A program made the position numbers and the translations under genes. A DNA stretch of 64,000 nucleotides from Actinernus sp. WN-2022 (lineage: Eukaryota > Cnidaria > Anthozoa > Actiniaria > Actinernidae). Positions 21,160 to 31,639 of the stretch are shown here, one piece after another (positions within the stretch are counted from its first letter, which is position 1; every line of letters begins with the position of its first letter). The DNA is taken from NCBI GenBank assembly GCA_030867875.1, contig JAOWCC010000553.1, positions 1,017,001 through 1,081,000 of the forward strand, read 5' to 3'. A model generated the notes under the pieces. The model worked only from the letters and a program-made list of their open reading frames with translations, did no database searches and was not told the origin of the DNA.

Positions 21160-22150
21160 CGGATTTGATGATGATGCAATAGACGGATTACTCTGCTGCA
21201 GATCTTATTTATATTGTCCTTACTGCAACCTGTCCAGCAAACACAACAATATGGTATCAGGGGCTTAATCATGGCATTGTAGAACAAGATGCGCTCATAT
21301 TTAGGCAGATAACTCTTAATTCTATTAACTATACCAATACGCTTCGATACCTTTAATAGATAAGGCTTCGACATGGTTGTCAAAATTTAAATCTTTGTCT
21401 ATTTCTAAACCTAATAGTTTAATATTATTGACCTGTTCTAGCTTTGTACCATTTAAATCAATGTTAAGTTCTCGAGCATATGGATTAAGCTTAGCTTTCA
21501 GACGTGAGCCACTTATTAAGATGGTCTTAGTCTTCATATAATTTAACGGAAGCTTGTTGGCAGCAGCCCATTCATCAACGTTAGTAACTTCACAGGATAA
21601 TTTGTACTTCAGCTCGTCAACATTCATGTAATCTGAGGATTCTAGAAGGGTAGTGTCATCAGCAAACATCTACCTGCGTATTTACGTCATTAGGTCATTA
21701 ATAAACATCACGAATAGAAGTGGACCGAGGATGGGTCCTTGTGGTACCCCTGTTGTAATAGATCTAGTAGATGACGACTGACCCTTGAATGTAACAAGCT
21801 GTTTGCTGTCGGTAAGGTATGAATTGAACCAAGCGCATGCGTTAGTATCAAATTTGTACGCTTCAAGTTTCTTGAAAAGAGTTGCACGATCGACCATGTC
21901 GAATGCTTTTTTGTAATCGACTAGAACCGTCCTATTGACATGGTCCTTATCCAGATTGATTAAAAGAGAAGGCAAGTGCTGTCTCGGTACTGTACTTTTT
22001 CCTGAACCCTGATTGGTTTGCGTATATCAGATTGTTGACGGAGAGACAACTGAATAAACAGTGTCGTTGGATCACCTTGGAAAGCACTGGAAGTACCGAG
22101 ATCGGATGGTAGTTATTAACATCAGACAATACAGCGGCCTATACAACAGA
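21160..22150 (-). pseudogene. Second LINE RT fragment, 3'-truncated at the junction
   Basis: Read on the minus strand: NNYHPISVLPVLSKVIQRHC, the VDYKKAFDMVDRATL block, GVPQGPILGPLLFVMFINDL, MFADDTTLLESSD (catalytic FADD) and KLLGLEIDKDLNFDNH, ending in RILFYNAMIKPLI and CWTGCSKDNINKI. After this the sequence passes into the 5' side of the preceding LINE. It is a different family (FADD, ILGPLLF). Frameshifts separate the blocks. Confidence 0.87.
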
Positions 22151-22325
22151 TATGAATTTGTTTGAATGCAATCGGAAGTGTCAATTTGCCCTGATCCTAG
22201 TATTCAGTTAGATGACATTTAATACCTAGTTAATTCAACTACATGTAATTGCGCATTATTATTACAACCTACTGCTACACGTCAGCCAGTCCTGGATACC
22301 GTGGCATATGGCAAACGTCTCATTT

Positions 22326-22500
22326 TTTTTTATAGCGGAAGAATATTCACGATTTGCATATCCAGCAGCTGATGTGGTATTGGAAGGATTACTTTCAGAA
22401 GACCAGCATGCAAAATGGTCTTGTGTTGCAAGGATGAAGGAGTTGTTGCACAATCGTGCCCGCATTGGTTGGATGGAAGCTGATGCCAGAACATTTTGAA
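22326..22500 (+). other. Candidate coding exon
   Basis: A T-rich acceptor (TTTTTTTTTATAG) is followed by a plus-strand frame reading AEEYSRFAYPAADVVLEGLL, EDQHAKWSCVARMKELLHNR and ARIGWMEADARTF, then a stop. The composition is protein-like. No family recognised, and no start or donor. Confidence 0.28.
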
Positions 22501-22649
22501 GAGACTGTTAAGCTCCACAGATGCGTTATTACACTTCATAATATATCAGTAGGGAAATTAGAAAGTGCGTATATAGTGTTTAAAACTGTTCAAGAAAATG
22601 TTTAGTCGACAATCGAAGTTAAATGACATTAGTGCTGCATTGTGCTGCA

Positions 22650-23105
22650 AATCATGCGTACAGTTTGCATGACGGAAACTTGCGACAGATCCGTTCAGCT
22701 AGTCTTCCAAAACTGTACGCATCTGAAAGGGCAGATGTGGGGTTCTTGCCGGTTATCATCTCTGGTGCAATGTGAGGATATCTATGGCTATGGTTATTTC
22801 CATTGTTTGCTGGACTTGAACCTCGTTGCAATGCTGACAGAGAAGTCATTCTTCTACACTTCCAAAGTCTATTTTGATTAGGGTTCCATTTACATTGTAT
22901 TCGTCCGTCGAACTAGAACAGCATTGTCTCTCTTGATGTCACAATGGATGTGATCTACTGCCTGTGCCAATTGACAAACGATGTCAAACCAACAGTCATC
23001 CCTTATTACATGTGTTTTTATTGCTTCATTAAGGGTCGAAACTGTATCCTTTGTGCCACAAAATTCCATTACGAGCAGTTTTGCTCCGTCCTTTTCACAC
23101 ACGCC
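22650..23105 (-). pseudogene. Protein-kinase-like fragment
   Basis: The first part reads LLVMEFCGTKDTV and VDHIHCDIKRDNAVLV, i.e. the hinge and the catalytic loop with an Asp and Asn in the expected positions. After stops the second part reads YPHIAPEMITGKNPTSALSD and AYSFGRL, the APE motif and the conserved Asp of helix F. The glycine loop and the DFG segment are missing. It resembles the intact kinase at 59983-63950 (WVAPETIRGEHTESELSDVY), so it is probably a relic of the same family. Confidence 0.6.
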
Positions 23106-23142
23106 ATAAAAGTAGGGAAGTCCTTGATGCAGGGTGTACTCC

Positions 23143-23376
23143 GTGCCCTGTCCTAATTACCGCTGGCATGTAGATGGTAACCGCAAGCTGATCAATTGGC
23201 GTAACGTTGTGCATGGAACTATAGATGGGTTCAGCAGAGTAGTTACCTTTCTGAAAGCGTCAGACAACAACGGGTCCCACACTGTGCTGTACCTTTTTTA
23301 TTCTGCCACCAGTGTGTATGATGTGTCAATTCGGTTAAGGACAGATCATGGAGGGCAGAATCTCAAAATGTGGTAG
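23143..23376 (+). pseudogene. Integrase-core (rve-like DDE) fragment
   Basis: The frame reads WHVDGNRKLINWRNVVHG, TIDGFSRVVTFLKASDNNGS and RLRTDHGGQNLKMW, then a stop. WHVDG and RTDHGGQN carry the first two Asp of a retroviral-type integrase core, and the family spacing fits. The third acidic residue is beyond the stop. It lies head to head with the kinase-like relic, 40 bp apart. Whether the two ever formed one element is not known. Confidence 0.6.
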
Positions 23377-23379
23377 CGT

Positions 23380-23890
23380 ACAGTCCCTGACAAAAGTTTT
23401 TCACACCGTACGAACCACATACGTTAGCATGTGCCACATGTGTTTACCGCATACAGTAAAATGTATTCCACCACTTACCATAAAAGCCATCCAGTGAATC
23501 ACCATGGCCATACGGTGAAGTACATGCAGTGCCTAAACTATATAGGTCTAGCAAAAATGTCCAAACAAATTTAGTTAAGTACTAGTTATGAATTTTATTA
23601 TTATTATTTCATTATTATTATCATTTAAGTTCAATGAATCGTTTTTTACCTGATCACAAAAAATCATTATTATTAAATTTAGTCGAGCCACACAGGACTT
23701 TATAGCGCTTCGGCAGTTGTCAAAGTATGTTTGCTGGCATATAACTACATGTAGTTAACAAATCACTTAAAAGTGGCTTAGCTGTCATTTGTAATTTCAA
23801 TCCACAAGCCCTGAAACTCTCATTCTTTTTTCTTTTCTTTGAACTTAGCTCTCCGTAAAAGGAAGCTGAATTGCTTGCCAAAGTACATAC
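23380..23890. other. Intergenic, AT-rich, no gene seen
   Basis: Contains ATT-rich microsatellite-like sequence at about 23595-23625 and AACTACATGTAGTTAAC near 23745. No coding feature recognised. Confidence 0.35.
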
Positions 23891-23909
23891 AGTGATTTGT
23901 GTATTCTCA

Positions 23910-24235
23910 CCCCTCCTTATGATATCTTGAATGCCCACTCGCTTTCAAACAACTCCAAAATATACTTGGCGTCCTTAATCTTCTCGTCGTTTTTCACTGA
24001 AGGCCATTGGTTTCCCCAACTGGCAACATCGCTTTATACTGTGGCCAAGTTTGAGGGATAATGATGGGGTCGCCACCTGCAAACGTGATTCTGGGTGCAA
24101 TTGGCAGAAAACTTTGACAGTATCAACTACCTGGTCAAATCGGGTAGCATCGATGTAATCCCGTAAGGTTGCCAATGCGTCCTTTTCGTTGAGCATCTTG
24201 AGCAGCCTCGCCAGCTGCATGCCTTGACTAACATA
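23910..24235 (-). pseudogene. Unidentified conserved-looking coding fragment
   Basis: The minus strand reads MQLARLLKMLNEKDALATLR, then ATRFDQVVDTVKVFCQLHPE, then PSLSLKLGHSIKRCCQLGKP. After a one-base shift near 23985 it continues KIKDAKYILELFESEW. It is helical and protein-like. Similar segments seem familiar from cnidarian element-associated proteins, but I cannot name a domain. Confidence 0.35.
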
Positions 24236-24447
24236 CGTTGATCTCTTGCATCCAACTTTTTTCAGAATGGCACTACAATGAGCTTGTCGCAGCTTGCGAT
24301 GAAAGAGATTTCATTGTTCTTCATTTTTGCGAGCACGAATTTGTTGAGATTTTCATCCTATAGCCCCTTTTCAAAATCACGTGACCTTTTTGGTTGCCGC
24401 GGACCAAATATAGTGCAGGCTCGTAATGGAAGGACAACAGTTTCAAA

Positions 24448-25627
24448 ATGGCGGCGATCTCTGCTCCCGTGTCGCGATCTCATTACAACTGCTGCGTTCC
24501 TTTGTGTACGAATTACTCCAGAAAAAATCCTAAACTGTTATGTTATCGGATACCCAAGGACAAACATCTTCGTAAGGAATACGTGAGGTTAATCAAGAAC
24601 GAAACATTAAAACTCGAATCCTCTCACACTAGAATATGTTCTGAGCATTTTGAAGGAGGCAAGAAGAAGTATTCGGCTCATTTACCGTCTATCTTTCCAT
24701 GGAGTACCCCCTCTAAACTGAGAAAAACACCTGTAAGGAGGATGCTGAAAGTTATGGATGTTTCCACGACATCCAACAAAAGTGACAGAGTTGAGTTAGT
24801 TGGGGCAGTAGAAGAAATCATAGCCGAGACTGTTGGTGCACGTGAGTCTGTCAACGTTTGTTCAAATGTACATGTAACCAGAAGTTGTACCGAGTCGAAA
24901 GGAACTCAAACATGTGCTTGTTCGAATAAGACTTGAACTGTTAGAAAGGGACTTAGCCGACAGATTTAGAGTTTCAAAGAGCACTGTGTCACGAATTTGT
25001 ACGAGTTGGATACGACTTTTAAGATTGGAATTGGAACCTCTCATCAACTGGCCTTCAAAGGAGCAGATATTGCAGCACATGCCAGCTATATTCAAGGCAA
25101 AATACACAGATGTTGTGGTCATTATTGATTGTACTGAACTAAAAATGGAATCACCGTCAGCTTTGGATAATCAATCTGCTTGCTATTCGTATTAAAAGTC
25201 AAATCCAACTATGAAAGGTCTTGTAGGTATAACACCATCAGGGGTGTGTTCATTTGTCAGTGAGCTGTACACTGGGTCAATATCTGACAAGGAAATTGTG
25301 TTGAAATCTGGTTTCCTTGATAACATTTCTGCAGGAGATGGAGTCATGGCAGACAAAGGATTTTTAATTCATGATGAGTTAGCTGCTAAACAAGCACATC
25401 TTGTCATACCAGCATTTCTGAAACATAAAACACAGTTATCAGAGGAGGAACTTGACGGCACTAGATCCATTGCAAACCTACGCATCCACGTAGAAAGATA
25501 TATGGAAAGGATTAAGAACTACCACATTTTTGATAGAGCTTTTCCTATAAGCATGGGAGGAACTGCAAGTCACATTGTTTTTTTATTGTTTGTGCTTTTA
25601 TTAACTTCCTTCCCCCATTAGTAAAGT
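24448..25627 (+). pseudogene. THAP-ISL2EU (PIF/Harbinger-related) transposase, degraded
   Basis: ATG within AAAATGGCGGCG. A THAP finger fills the first ~90 residues: CCVPLC...CYRIPKD...RICSEHFEGG (C-x4-C and C-x2-H plus the conserved Pro-rich end). The helix-turn-helix (LLERDLADRFRVSKSTVSRI) follows after a frameshift near 24925. The usual ~100 residues between THAP and HTH are missing. The DDE_4-type core has IIDCTELKME, then, after an in-frame TAA at about 25193, VMADKGFLIHDEL and IHVERYMERIK. A T-run slip near 25580 shifts the end frame, which then reads FLPPLVK to the stop at 25627. This is the same family as 54536-56106. It faces the SWIM-YqaJ gene at 29375-30918. Confidence 0.85.
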
Positions 25628-25629
25628 GA

Positions 25630-27600
25630 ATATGCTGTTTGCATGGTGACATCTTTACTGACTATTTCTCTCAAGAATCCTTCAATAACAGCTCCTTTGT
25701 AACCATTGTTTACGCTGCATTAGGTTAATCCGATGAGTTTAAACTTCCCATGACATACATGTACCATATGCTAAGGGAATAATTAGGTTTTAAAAAGTTG
25801 TATCTAATGATCCTGTGAAACTCATTTTGGGGCATTAACAGTGCTTAATATTATTATACACTTACTCGGATAGAGGATATTGCATGGCTACATGGAGAGT
25901 TGTTCATAATTTAATTTTGAGTGCTTAGCATGATAACTCGCAAATTACCCCAAATTGCAAACAGCCAGAGCAGTGTATCGTCTAGCGGGTTTCCATGAGA
26001 AGATAGATACAGTTCCTCCAAGCAGCCAATATGTTTCATTTTTCAGTTTCATTTTATGGTCCCTCAAGTAAATTTAAAGTGCACCTGTACCATTCAATAT
26101 TTATTGTGCAAGGGGGGCATGAGGACAAATGGGGGGAAGGGGTGGCTGAAAAATGTTTGACTGAAAAAGGGGTTCTGAAAAATATCAGAAAGTATTAGAA
26201 AGGGGATGGGGTTCTGAAAAAGGGGGGTTCAATTTTTTTAAGATTGTTAATTAAAAACAAATTAACCTAATACTTAACTTTCTCCTCAGGCCACTGCACA
26301 ATGAATAATGAGCAGTCCGTAAATTAGAGAACTAGACTAGAAGTTTCTAATAGAAAGTGAAGTGCTGCGAGGTGATGCATAGAGCTATTGTGTAGTGTAT
26401 TGGTAATGATTTGCAAGTTTCTGTATGATAAAAAATAGGTACCCAGTGGGTACGTGTGTCTACTGCTTTTGTAATACAAATGTAAAGCTGAGGGCCCATC
26501 CGAGATTTTGGGTGGGGGTGCACCACCTGGGTCTGCAAGCGGTGACCCTATTTCAGACCAAAATATAAGATTTTGCATACTGTTTTTTGGAGCGGAGTGT
26601 ACTGATCTGTCATTACGAGCTAAATAAATGGAAATGTACGCCTTCGTATTTCCCTGAAAAAATCGTAACCTAATCCAGACCAAAAAGGCAATTTCAGACT
26701 AAAATAGCTTGAAAAGCATAGTCTTTGGTGTGGCATATACCTGTATGGCAGGGATAACGACTTTCACTTCATTCGAATAGTGTTATGGTCAATGAAAATT
26801 GTTGTCTAGTCATGTACTGAGAAGTTGGGGAAACATCAAGATTTTACCCCCTCGATTATGGGAATAATAAACTTGAGAACTTAGTATAAACTGAGAATAC
26901 TAGCCAGCTTATACATACTATGAGTCATGAAGCAGGGATTATCAATTTTATTGAGTTGCAGTGACAGTTATAATTGTATAATTACATTAGAAGTATTTAT
27001 AACATAATTGACATTATATAGTAATCTGAATGGGAGTCATAATTATACGAGTCTAAGATCGTCAAGGTGTGTATATAGATGACAGGGCCGCAGCTAGTGG
27101 GGTACAAGGGGGGCATGCAGTTGCCCAGCCCACCCCTTGAAAATATTGTTTTCTAATGTATAAGCAGAATGACATATAAAAACGAGTTGTATTTACTAAA
27201 TAATAACACCATAACTATATAGTATAAAGTTTTTATTAATAATAAAGGCTTTACAGTGTTGATTGCAATGTCATATTGGTTAATTAATGCAACTTAATTG
27301 TATTATATGTTAGATAATGTTGATCAGCAAACATATATTTTGTTGGTGGTCTCAGATGTTTAATTGATAAGGAACCAGTCATTATTTAAGTTGGAGGGGG
27401 TGGTGGAGAAAACGGGGGGTCTTGTAAAAAATATTGGAGAAAAGGGGGTCCCAAAATATTTTAAGGTGCTCTAGAGGGATCTTGAAAATTTATTGTATAC
27501 CGAAGGGGGGTTGCTTTAAAAAGAAAATTTGCAGGCTGACAGGGGTCTTGAATTTTTTTAAATTAAAATTTCAACTCCACCTGCACCCCATCCAAGTTAA
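25630..27600. other. Non-coding stretch with G-rich decayed repeats
   Basis: No gene recognised. Around 26105-26260 and 27385-27560 words such as AAAAGGGGGTCC, GAAAAATAT and CTTGAAAAT recur in a loosely repeated fashion, like decayed copies of one G-rich repeat family. Around 26490-26560 there is GGGTGGGGGTGCACC. The rest is AT-rich. Confidence 0.4.
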
Positions 27601-27679
27601 ATACTAACTGGTCACTAGCAAGTTTTCATTGAACACAAATTGTTGTTTCAAAATTTTAAACGTACAGGGTGCTTGGAAA

Positions 27680-28837
27680 TCAAGAGAGTATAGGTAAGAG
27701 AAGGTGAAGCCTGGTTTGTTTTTGGATTTCGGTTTCCTGAGAAATCTTTCTTTTTCTGCACTCTCTTTCTTTTTGAAGCCTAGTTTGTTCTTGGATTTCA
27801 GTTTCCTGAGAAATCTTTCTTTTCCTGTACTCTTTTTGGCACTTTTTCTTGCTTTCAGTTTTACCTTGCAATGGACTATTTTGCTTCTTATTTTGATCAA
27901 CCTGCAGCTCAGGTTTCAAGTGATTTTCAAAATCAGTTTGATCTGGTTTGCCTTTAGTAGGGATGGTTGTTGTGATATCACAGTTTTGATTTGTCAGAAA
28001 ATCATGACCAGGGTTTATCATCCTACCAACATTTGCATGCTTATATTGGAAATGAACAGGTACAATTTCAAAAAACTGACTATTCAAATCAGCTGCCAGG
28101 CCAAATAAATGCTCATGTAAGTCGCTGATATCAGCACATTTCATGACAACAGCAGTACCATTTGGATCAGGCATTCCAACAGAATTACGTGCATGAGAAT
28201 CAAAGATATAGAAAGTATCTACAACCTTAATTAAAGCCATTACAGAGCCCTCAAGTATTATAAAAGCATAATCATCACTGCTGAAAGTATTCATCAAAGC
28301 TGAACGCAAAGTGAAGTATGGAGCCTCGTTTTCATGCAACTCCACGTGAATTAAACCCTGATAGAATTCTTTATAGTTTACTAACCAAGTTTGGTTAGGA
28401 TTTGCTGTTGCTTGTGCCTCAATGGGCTCCACCACAATGGGTAGATCAGTATTTGTCACCACAATGGGTGGTTTTTCATTTGTTTGTGCCACGTTGGGCG
28501 ATTTGTTTGCTACCCCGAAGGGTTCGTTTGCTGCCCCGAAGGACGATTCGTAAGTGTTAGTCTCCATAGACCAACATGCCTCAACGGGCAGATAGTTCAG
28601 CGATATCGTCTCTGCATCTGGGATGAGTCGATTGCCAAGCGCATCGAGATACAGTCGGTCTCCTTCGATAAGGATTTTATCGATTGTGTCAGAGGTCCAC
28701 TGCTGAACTAATTTAAATTGGGCGCACGACAGCGCTGAAAAACTCATAAAAGAACATTGTCTTCCTCTCGATACATCACTAAAACGTTTGTGACCCTGAT
28801 GGATACTTCCAGCTATGAATAAAGCGGAGTTTGACAT
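27680..28837 (-). CDS. Helitron-associated N-terminal protein (protease-like fold), 385 codons
   Basis: ATG at 28837 opens MSNSALFIAGSIHQGHKRFS, then SFSALSCAQF. The middle has TWLVNYKEFYQGLIHVE, YFTLRSALMNTFSSDDYAFI and YIFDSHARN, with an Asp-Ser-His as in OTU/C76-like cysteine proteases. The C-terminus is basic with a 23-residue duplication (RKRKISQETEIQ twice). Proteins with this start and a basic RKRK-repeat region commonly precede Helitron Rep/helicase regions in cnidarians and fish (recollection). Here no Rep or helicase follows, and the frame ends shortly after the repeat, so it is either a truncated Helitron protein or an independent gene. The frame is intact over its whole length. 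Confidence 0.5.
   Translation of the reverse strand: MSNSALFIAGSIHQGHKRFSDVSRGRQCSFMSFSALSCAQFKLVQQWTSDTIDKILIEGDRLYLDALGNRLIPDAETISLNYLPVEACWSMETNTYESSFGAANEPFGVANKSPNVAQTNEKPPIVVTNTDLPIVVEPIEAQATANPNQTWLVNYKEFYQGLIHVELHENEAPYFTLRSALMNTFSSDDYAFIILEGSVMALIKVVDTFYIFDSHARNSVGMPDPNGTAVVMKCADISDLHEHLFGLAADLNSQFFEIVPVHFQYKHANVGRMINPGHDFLTNQNCDITTTIPTKGKPDQTDFENHLKPELQVDQNKKQNSPLQGKTESKKKCQKEYRKRKISQETEIQEQTRLQKERECRKRKISQETEIQKQTRLHLLLPILS
27706..27846 (-). repeat. 69-bp tandem duplication in the coding sequence
   Basis: Two adjacent copies starting at 27706 and 27775 (GAAGCCTGGTTTGTTTTTGG and GAAGCCTAGTTTGTTCTTGG), period 69 bp or 23 codons, about 90 percent alike by eye. They encode the RKRKISQETEIQ repeats. 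Confidence 0.8.
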
Positions 28838-29374
28838 GATAATTTGATAAAATGGTACTTACCGGGCATACACTGTGTTCGGGACTCGACTGTGTTGAAA
28901 TCAGCGAATGCAAAGTTTGCTACATCCGGGATATATCCTCCGACACCCAGGCAGTCAACCGGCCGGTGACCATGAACCCAATTTTTTTTTCAAGGAAATG
29001 GTATGTTGACGAAAAGGTATGCGTTTGGTCACCCTGTGTTGTAACGTCAAGTTTAGTGTTGCTGCTCGCTACACTCGCAGCAATAACATAACAAATGTAC
29101 ATACTGATTTGTATACCACTTGATAATTTCATGCTGAACTCACTCCCTTACAGGGTAATTTAAACATATACATCATGTTCCAGTGATTTGTGAGATTAAA
29201 ATGTACATAGCTTACAATATCTTTGAGAGTTATTCTTATACATTTGAGGAACTTGAAAAACTATGACTGGAGTACAGTAGGGGTCCTGAGGATTTTTTTG
29301 GGCATAAAATAGAGCACCCCACACTTTCCCTATTCATAATTTGCTCAAATAATTCTCCCTACTATCATTAGACT
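28838..29374. other. Spacer between two minus-strand genes
   Basis: A minus-strand GTAAGT donor-like site lies at about 28856-28862, and a frame upstream reads YIPDVANFAFADFNTVES, so a further 5' exon is possible. No TATA-like element or recognised gene otherwise. Confidence 0.25.
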
Positions 29375-30918
29375 TCAGACACTCCTAAGCTCAAAGCAAC
29401 TAAGTCCATACTTAACTCTTGGATATGCAAGCCCAGGTAACATTATGTTATCAAAAAATATTTCTAATTTTGGCAACAGCTCACTCCAGAAGATGTTGTC
29501 AAAATATACCCTCTCCTTGTATATGTCAGTACCACCTTTAACAACAAAGTCAGGCCAGACCTTCTGCATGCAAAACATTTGCTGCTGTACTTGGAAGAAA
29601 TATTGATGATTTCTATTGATAGTTCTCTCTGGATCCCTAACCAATCTGCAGATTCCCTTTCTAACTAAAGCATCTTTCAGTGTTTCTTCACTTTGAAGTG
29701 ATATATGCTTTACTTCAATTAGCCCATCTGCAGGAGATCCCAAAGGATCATTGACCAAACCATCTGGGCTTGCTCCCAAAAATCCACGAGTTTCACTAAC
29801 AACAAATCCACTTTTAGTCACAGTTACTGGATGACCATTACTTTCATTTTCAGTTATGTATTCACTGATGATCTCTGGCTCCTTTTCAAGACCCTCCCTC
29901 ATCAAATTAGTTTGATGTGGTTGTTTGTAATGCAAGATCTCTTGTAGTGCAATATTTGGAGAGGTTGTTTCTCTCATAGTTGCAACACGCTTACATTTTG
30001 ATGCTGTAATTCTCACTTTCCTAGCATCATTCCACTTCAATTTACTTTCTGCTGTCATTGATTGGTCTCTAGTTTCACTTTCAATCAACTTGATATGGTC
30101 TCTATCAAGATCAAGTTTTCTTTTTATTCTACTGCAACGCCCTTTCAGCTCATCAATGCTTACTGGATGGACTTTTGGTGGTGAGATGATTGCATCTCCT
30201 TAGCGCCATTAAGCGTTGATGTCTCAGTGTCACTGGATAATTTACAGTAATCATGATCATGATTGATGTCTTCAAGCACTTCCTGGGTACTTTTCCTTGG
30301 TAAAATGTGTAAAAGTCCAATATATTGTCCTTTACTTGCTAGGCTCTCAAGTTTGCATCTGAAATCACAGAGTTCTGTTCTACTTAAATGTCTCTGATGC
30401 AGGGCCCTCACATCATTTCTTGGACTTACAACTGTTTTCTTTTTTCCATGTTCATGTTTTGTGAACTTCACCTGATGAATGGGAAGGTTATCTACTTTCC
30501 TTTTCCTACTCGGTTTGTTCCAAGTACATGGCTGGGATGTACAAGGCCTATTCTCTGCATTCTGTTTACAACTTTCTTCAAGGAAGAACAACATAGCAGA
30601 TACATGATTACAGTGTCCCTTAATACCAGCAGGACATCCGCACTTGCCACTTAGAACTTTACTATCCTTTAAAGTAATGTACGCAGTATAGACAATATTT
30701 TTCTTCATTGATGGCAAAATCCTTCCCCTGATATGAATCAATCCGTGAAAGGCAAAATTGAAGTGTTGATTACAGAGGAGAAACCTTTCAAGATCACTTT
30801 CAAGAAAAGGTCCAAGTACGTAATTATACAATGCCACTACTCGTTTGAAAATGAGTTTGGTTATGTCTTCAAGTGGACAATTGATGTGACATTTTTGCTT
30901 CAGGAAAATTTGGAGCAT
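29375..30918 (-). pseudogene. SWIM-YqaJ nuclease-like protein, one frameshift
   Basis: The first frame contains a SWIM zinc finger, CGCPAGIKGHCNH (CxC-x6-CxH), around residues 95-107. A long linker follows. Near 30186 one base is missing: the second frame reads GDAIISPPKVHPVSIDELKG and continues into the YqaJ/lambda-exonuclease-like domain with ARKVRITASKCKRV, RGFLGASPDGLV and LIEVKHISLQ (the Asp and the ExK positions of this nuclease fold) and NHQYFFQVQQQM. About 515 residues in all. SWIM fingers bind DNA or protein, and YqaJ enzymes are nucleases. The domain order equals that of 52221-53591 in the intact ISL2EU element. Confidence 0.8.
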
Positions 30919-31322
30919 AACATTCCATTCTGTGAAAATAAAAACTCTGGGAATATTTCAGTGGTTCCCCTGGAGATAGTCATACAATTTATGACAGTCT
31001 ATACTGTAGCATATATATCAGTAAGAATAGGACACAAATTACATAACATATATTGGAATTTTATACATTTTAGATGCTACACACCATTGAGCGTGTTAGT
31101 GTGAGCAAGACTCAAAGAGTCAAAAGCTCAAGATTTTGCTCTATAGTGAGTTGTCTACAATTTATAAGATTCCAATAATATTTAGTTTTATACAAATATT
31201 AGCCATTTGGATTTACTTAACAAATGTTCAGTTGCAAGTTACAGAGTACTACTGGAAATCTGGGCAGGGGAAAGACCTACAGTTAACATATATGTTACAG
31301 GTGAAATTTAGTTTCAGGTCAA

Positions 31323-31385
31323 ATTTATTTTGACCTAGGTCATTTTTTTTAACCTAGGTCATTTTTTTAACCTAGGTCAAATTTT
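31323..31385. repeat. Three copies of AACCTAGGTCATTTTTTT
   Basis: Three head-to-tail copies of an ~18-bp unit (31331, 31351, 31370) with palindromic ACCTAGGT cores. The first core reads TGACCTAGGTCA, two AGGTCA words back to back. Confidence 0.75.
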
Positions 31386-31441
31386 CCATCTACCGTAGGT
31401 AATTTTTGGGATTCACTTAGTATGTTTTACCATTTTTGCAG

Positions 31442-31557
31442 TCACTGTGCGCAGCAGCCGGAGGGGGCCACCGAGTTGATTATGTACTTGCGCTTTCCAA
31501 GTCTGAGCTACATGAAGTCATTGTTGACAATATTGGAGAAGTATTCAAACTGTATTG
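31442..31557 (+). other. Candidate C-terminal coding exon
   Basis: A good acceptor (TTACCATTTTTGCAG) precedes a frame reading SLCAAAGGGHRVDYVLALSK, then SELHEVIVDNIGEVFKLY and TGA. The stop overlaps a perfect GTAAGT donor-like sequence. The GGxRxDYVL block recalls the end of DDHD-type phospholipase-like proteins, but that is weak. No upstream exon was found. Confidence 0.3.
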
Positions 31558-31639
31558 AGTAAGTAAGGTACCAGAGCACGAGTCGTATAGAGTGCGAAGT
31601 CTGGAGTATAAGAGTACGCCTTACTACATACACGTCACA

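Noticed and set aside
31442..31557. DDHD-phospholipase C-terminal exon
   Set aside because: Only a short GGxRxDYVL-like resemblance; too little to name the family.
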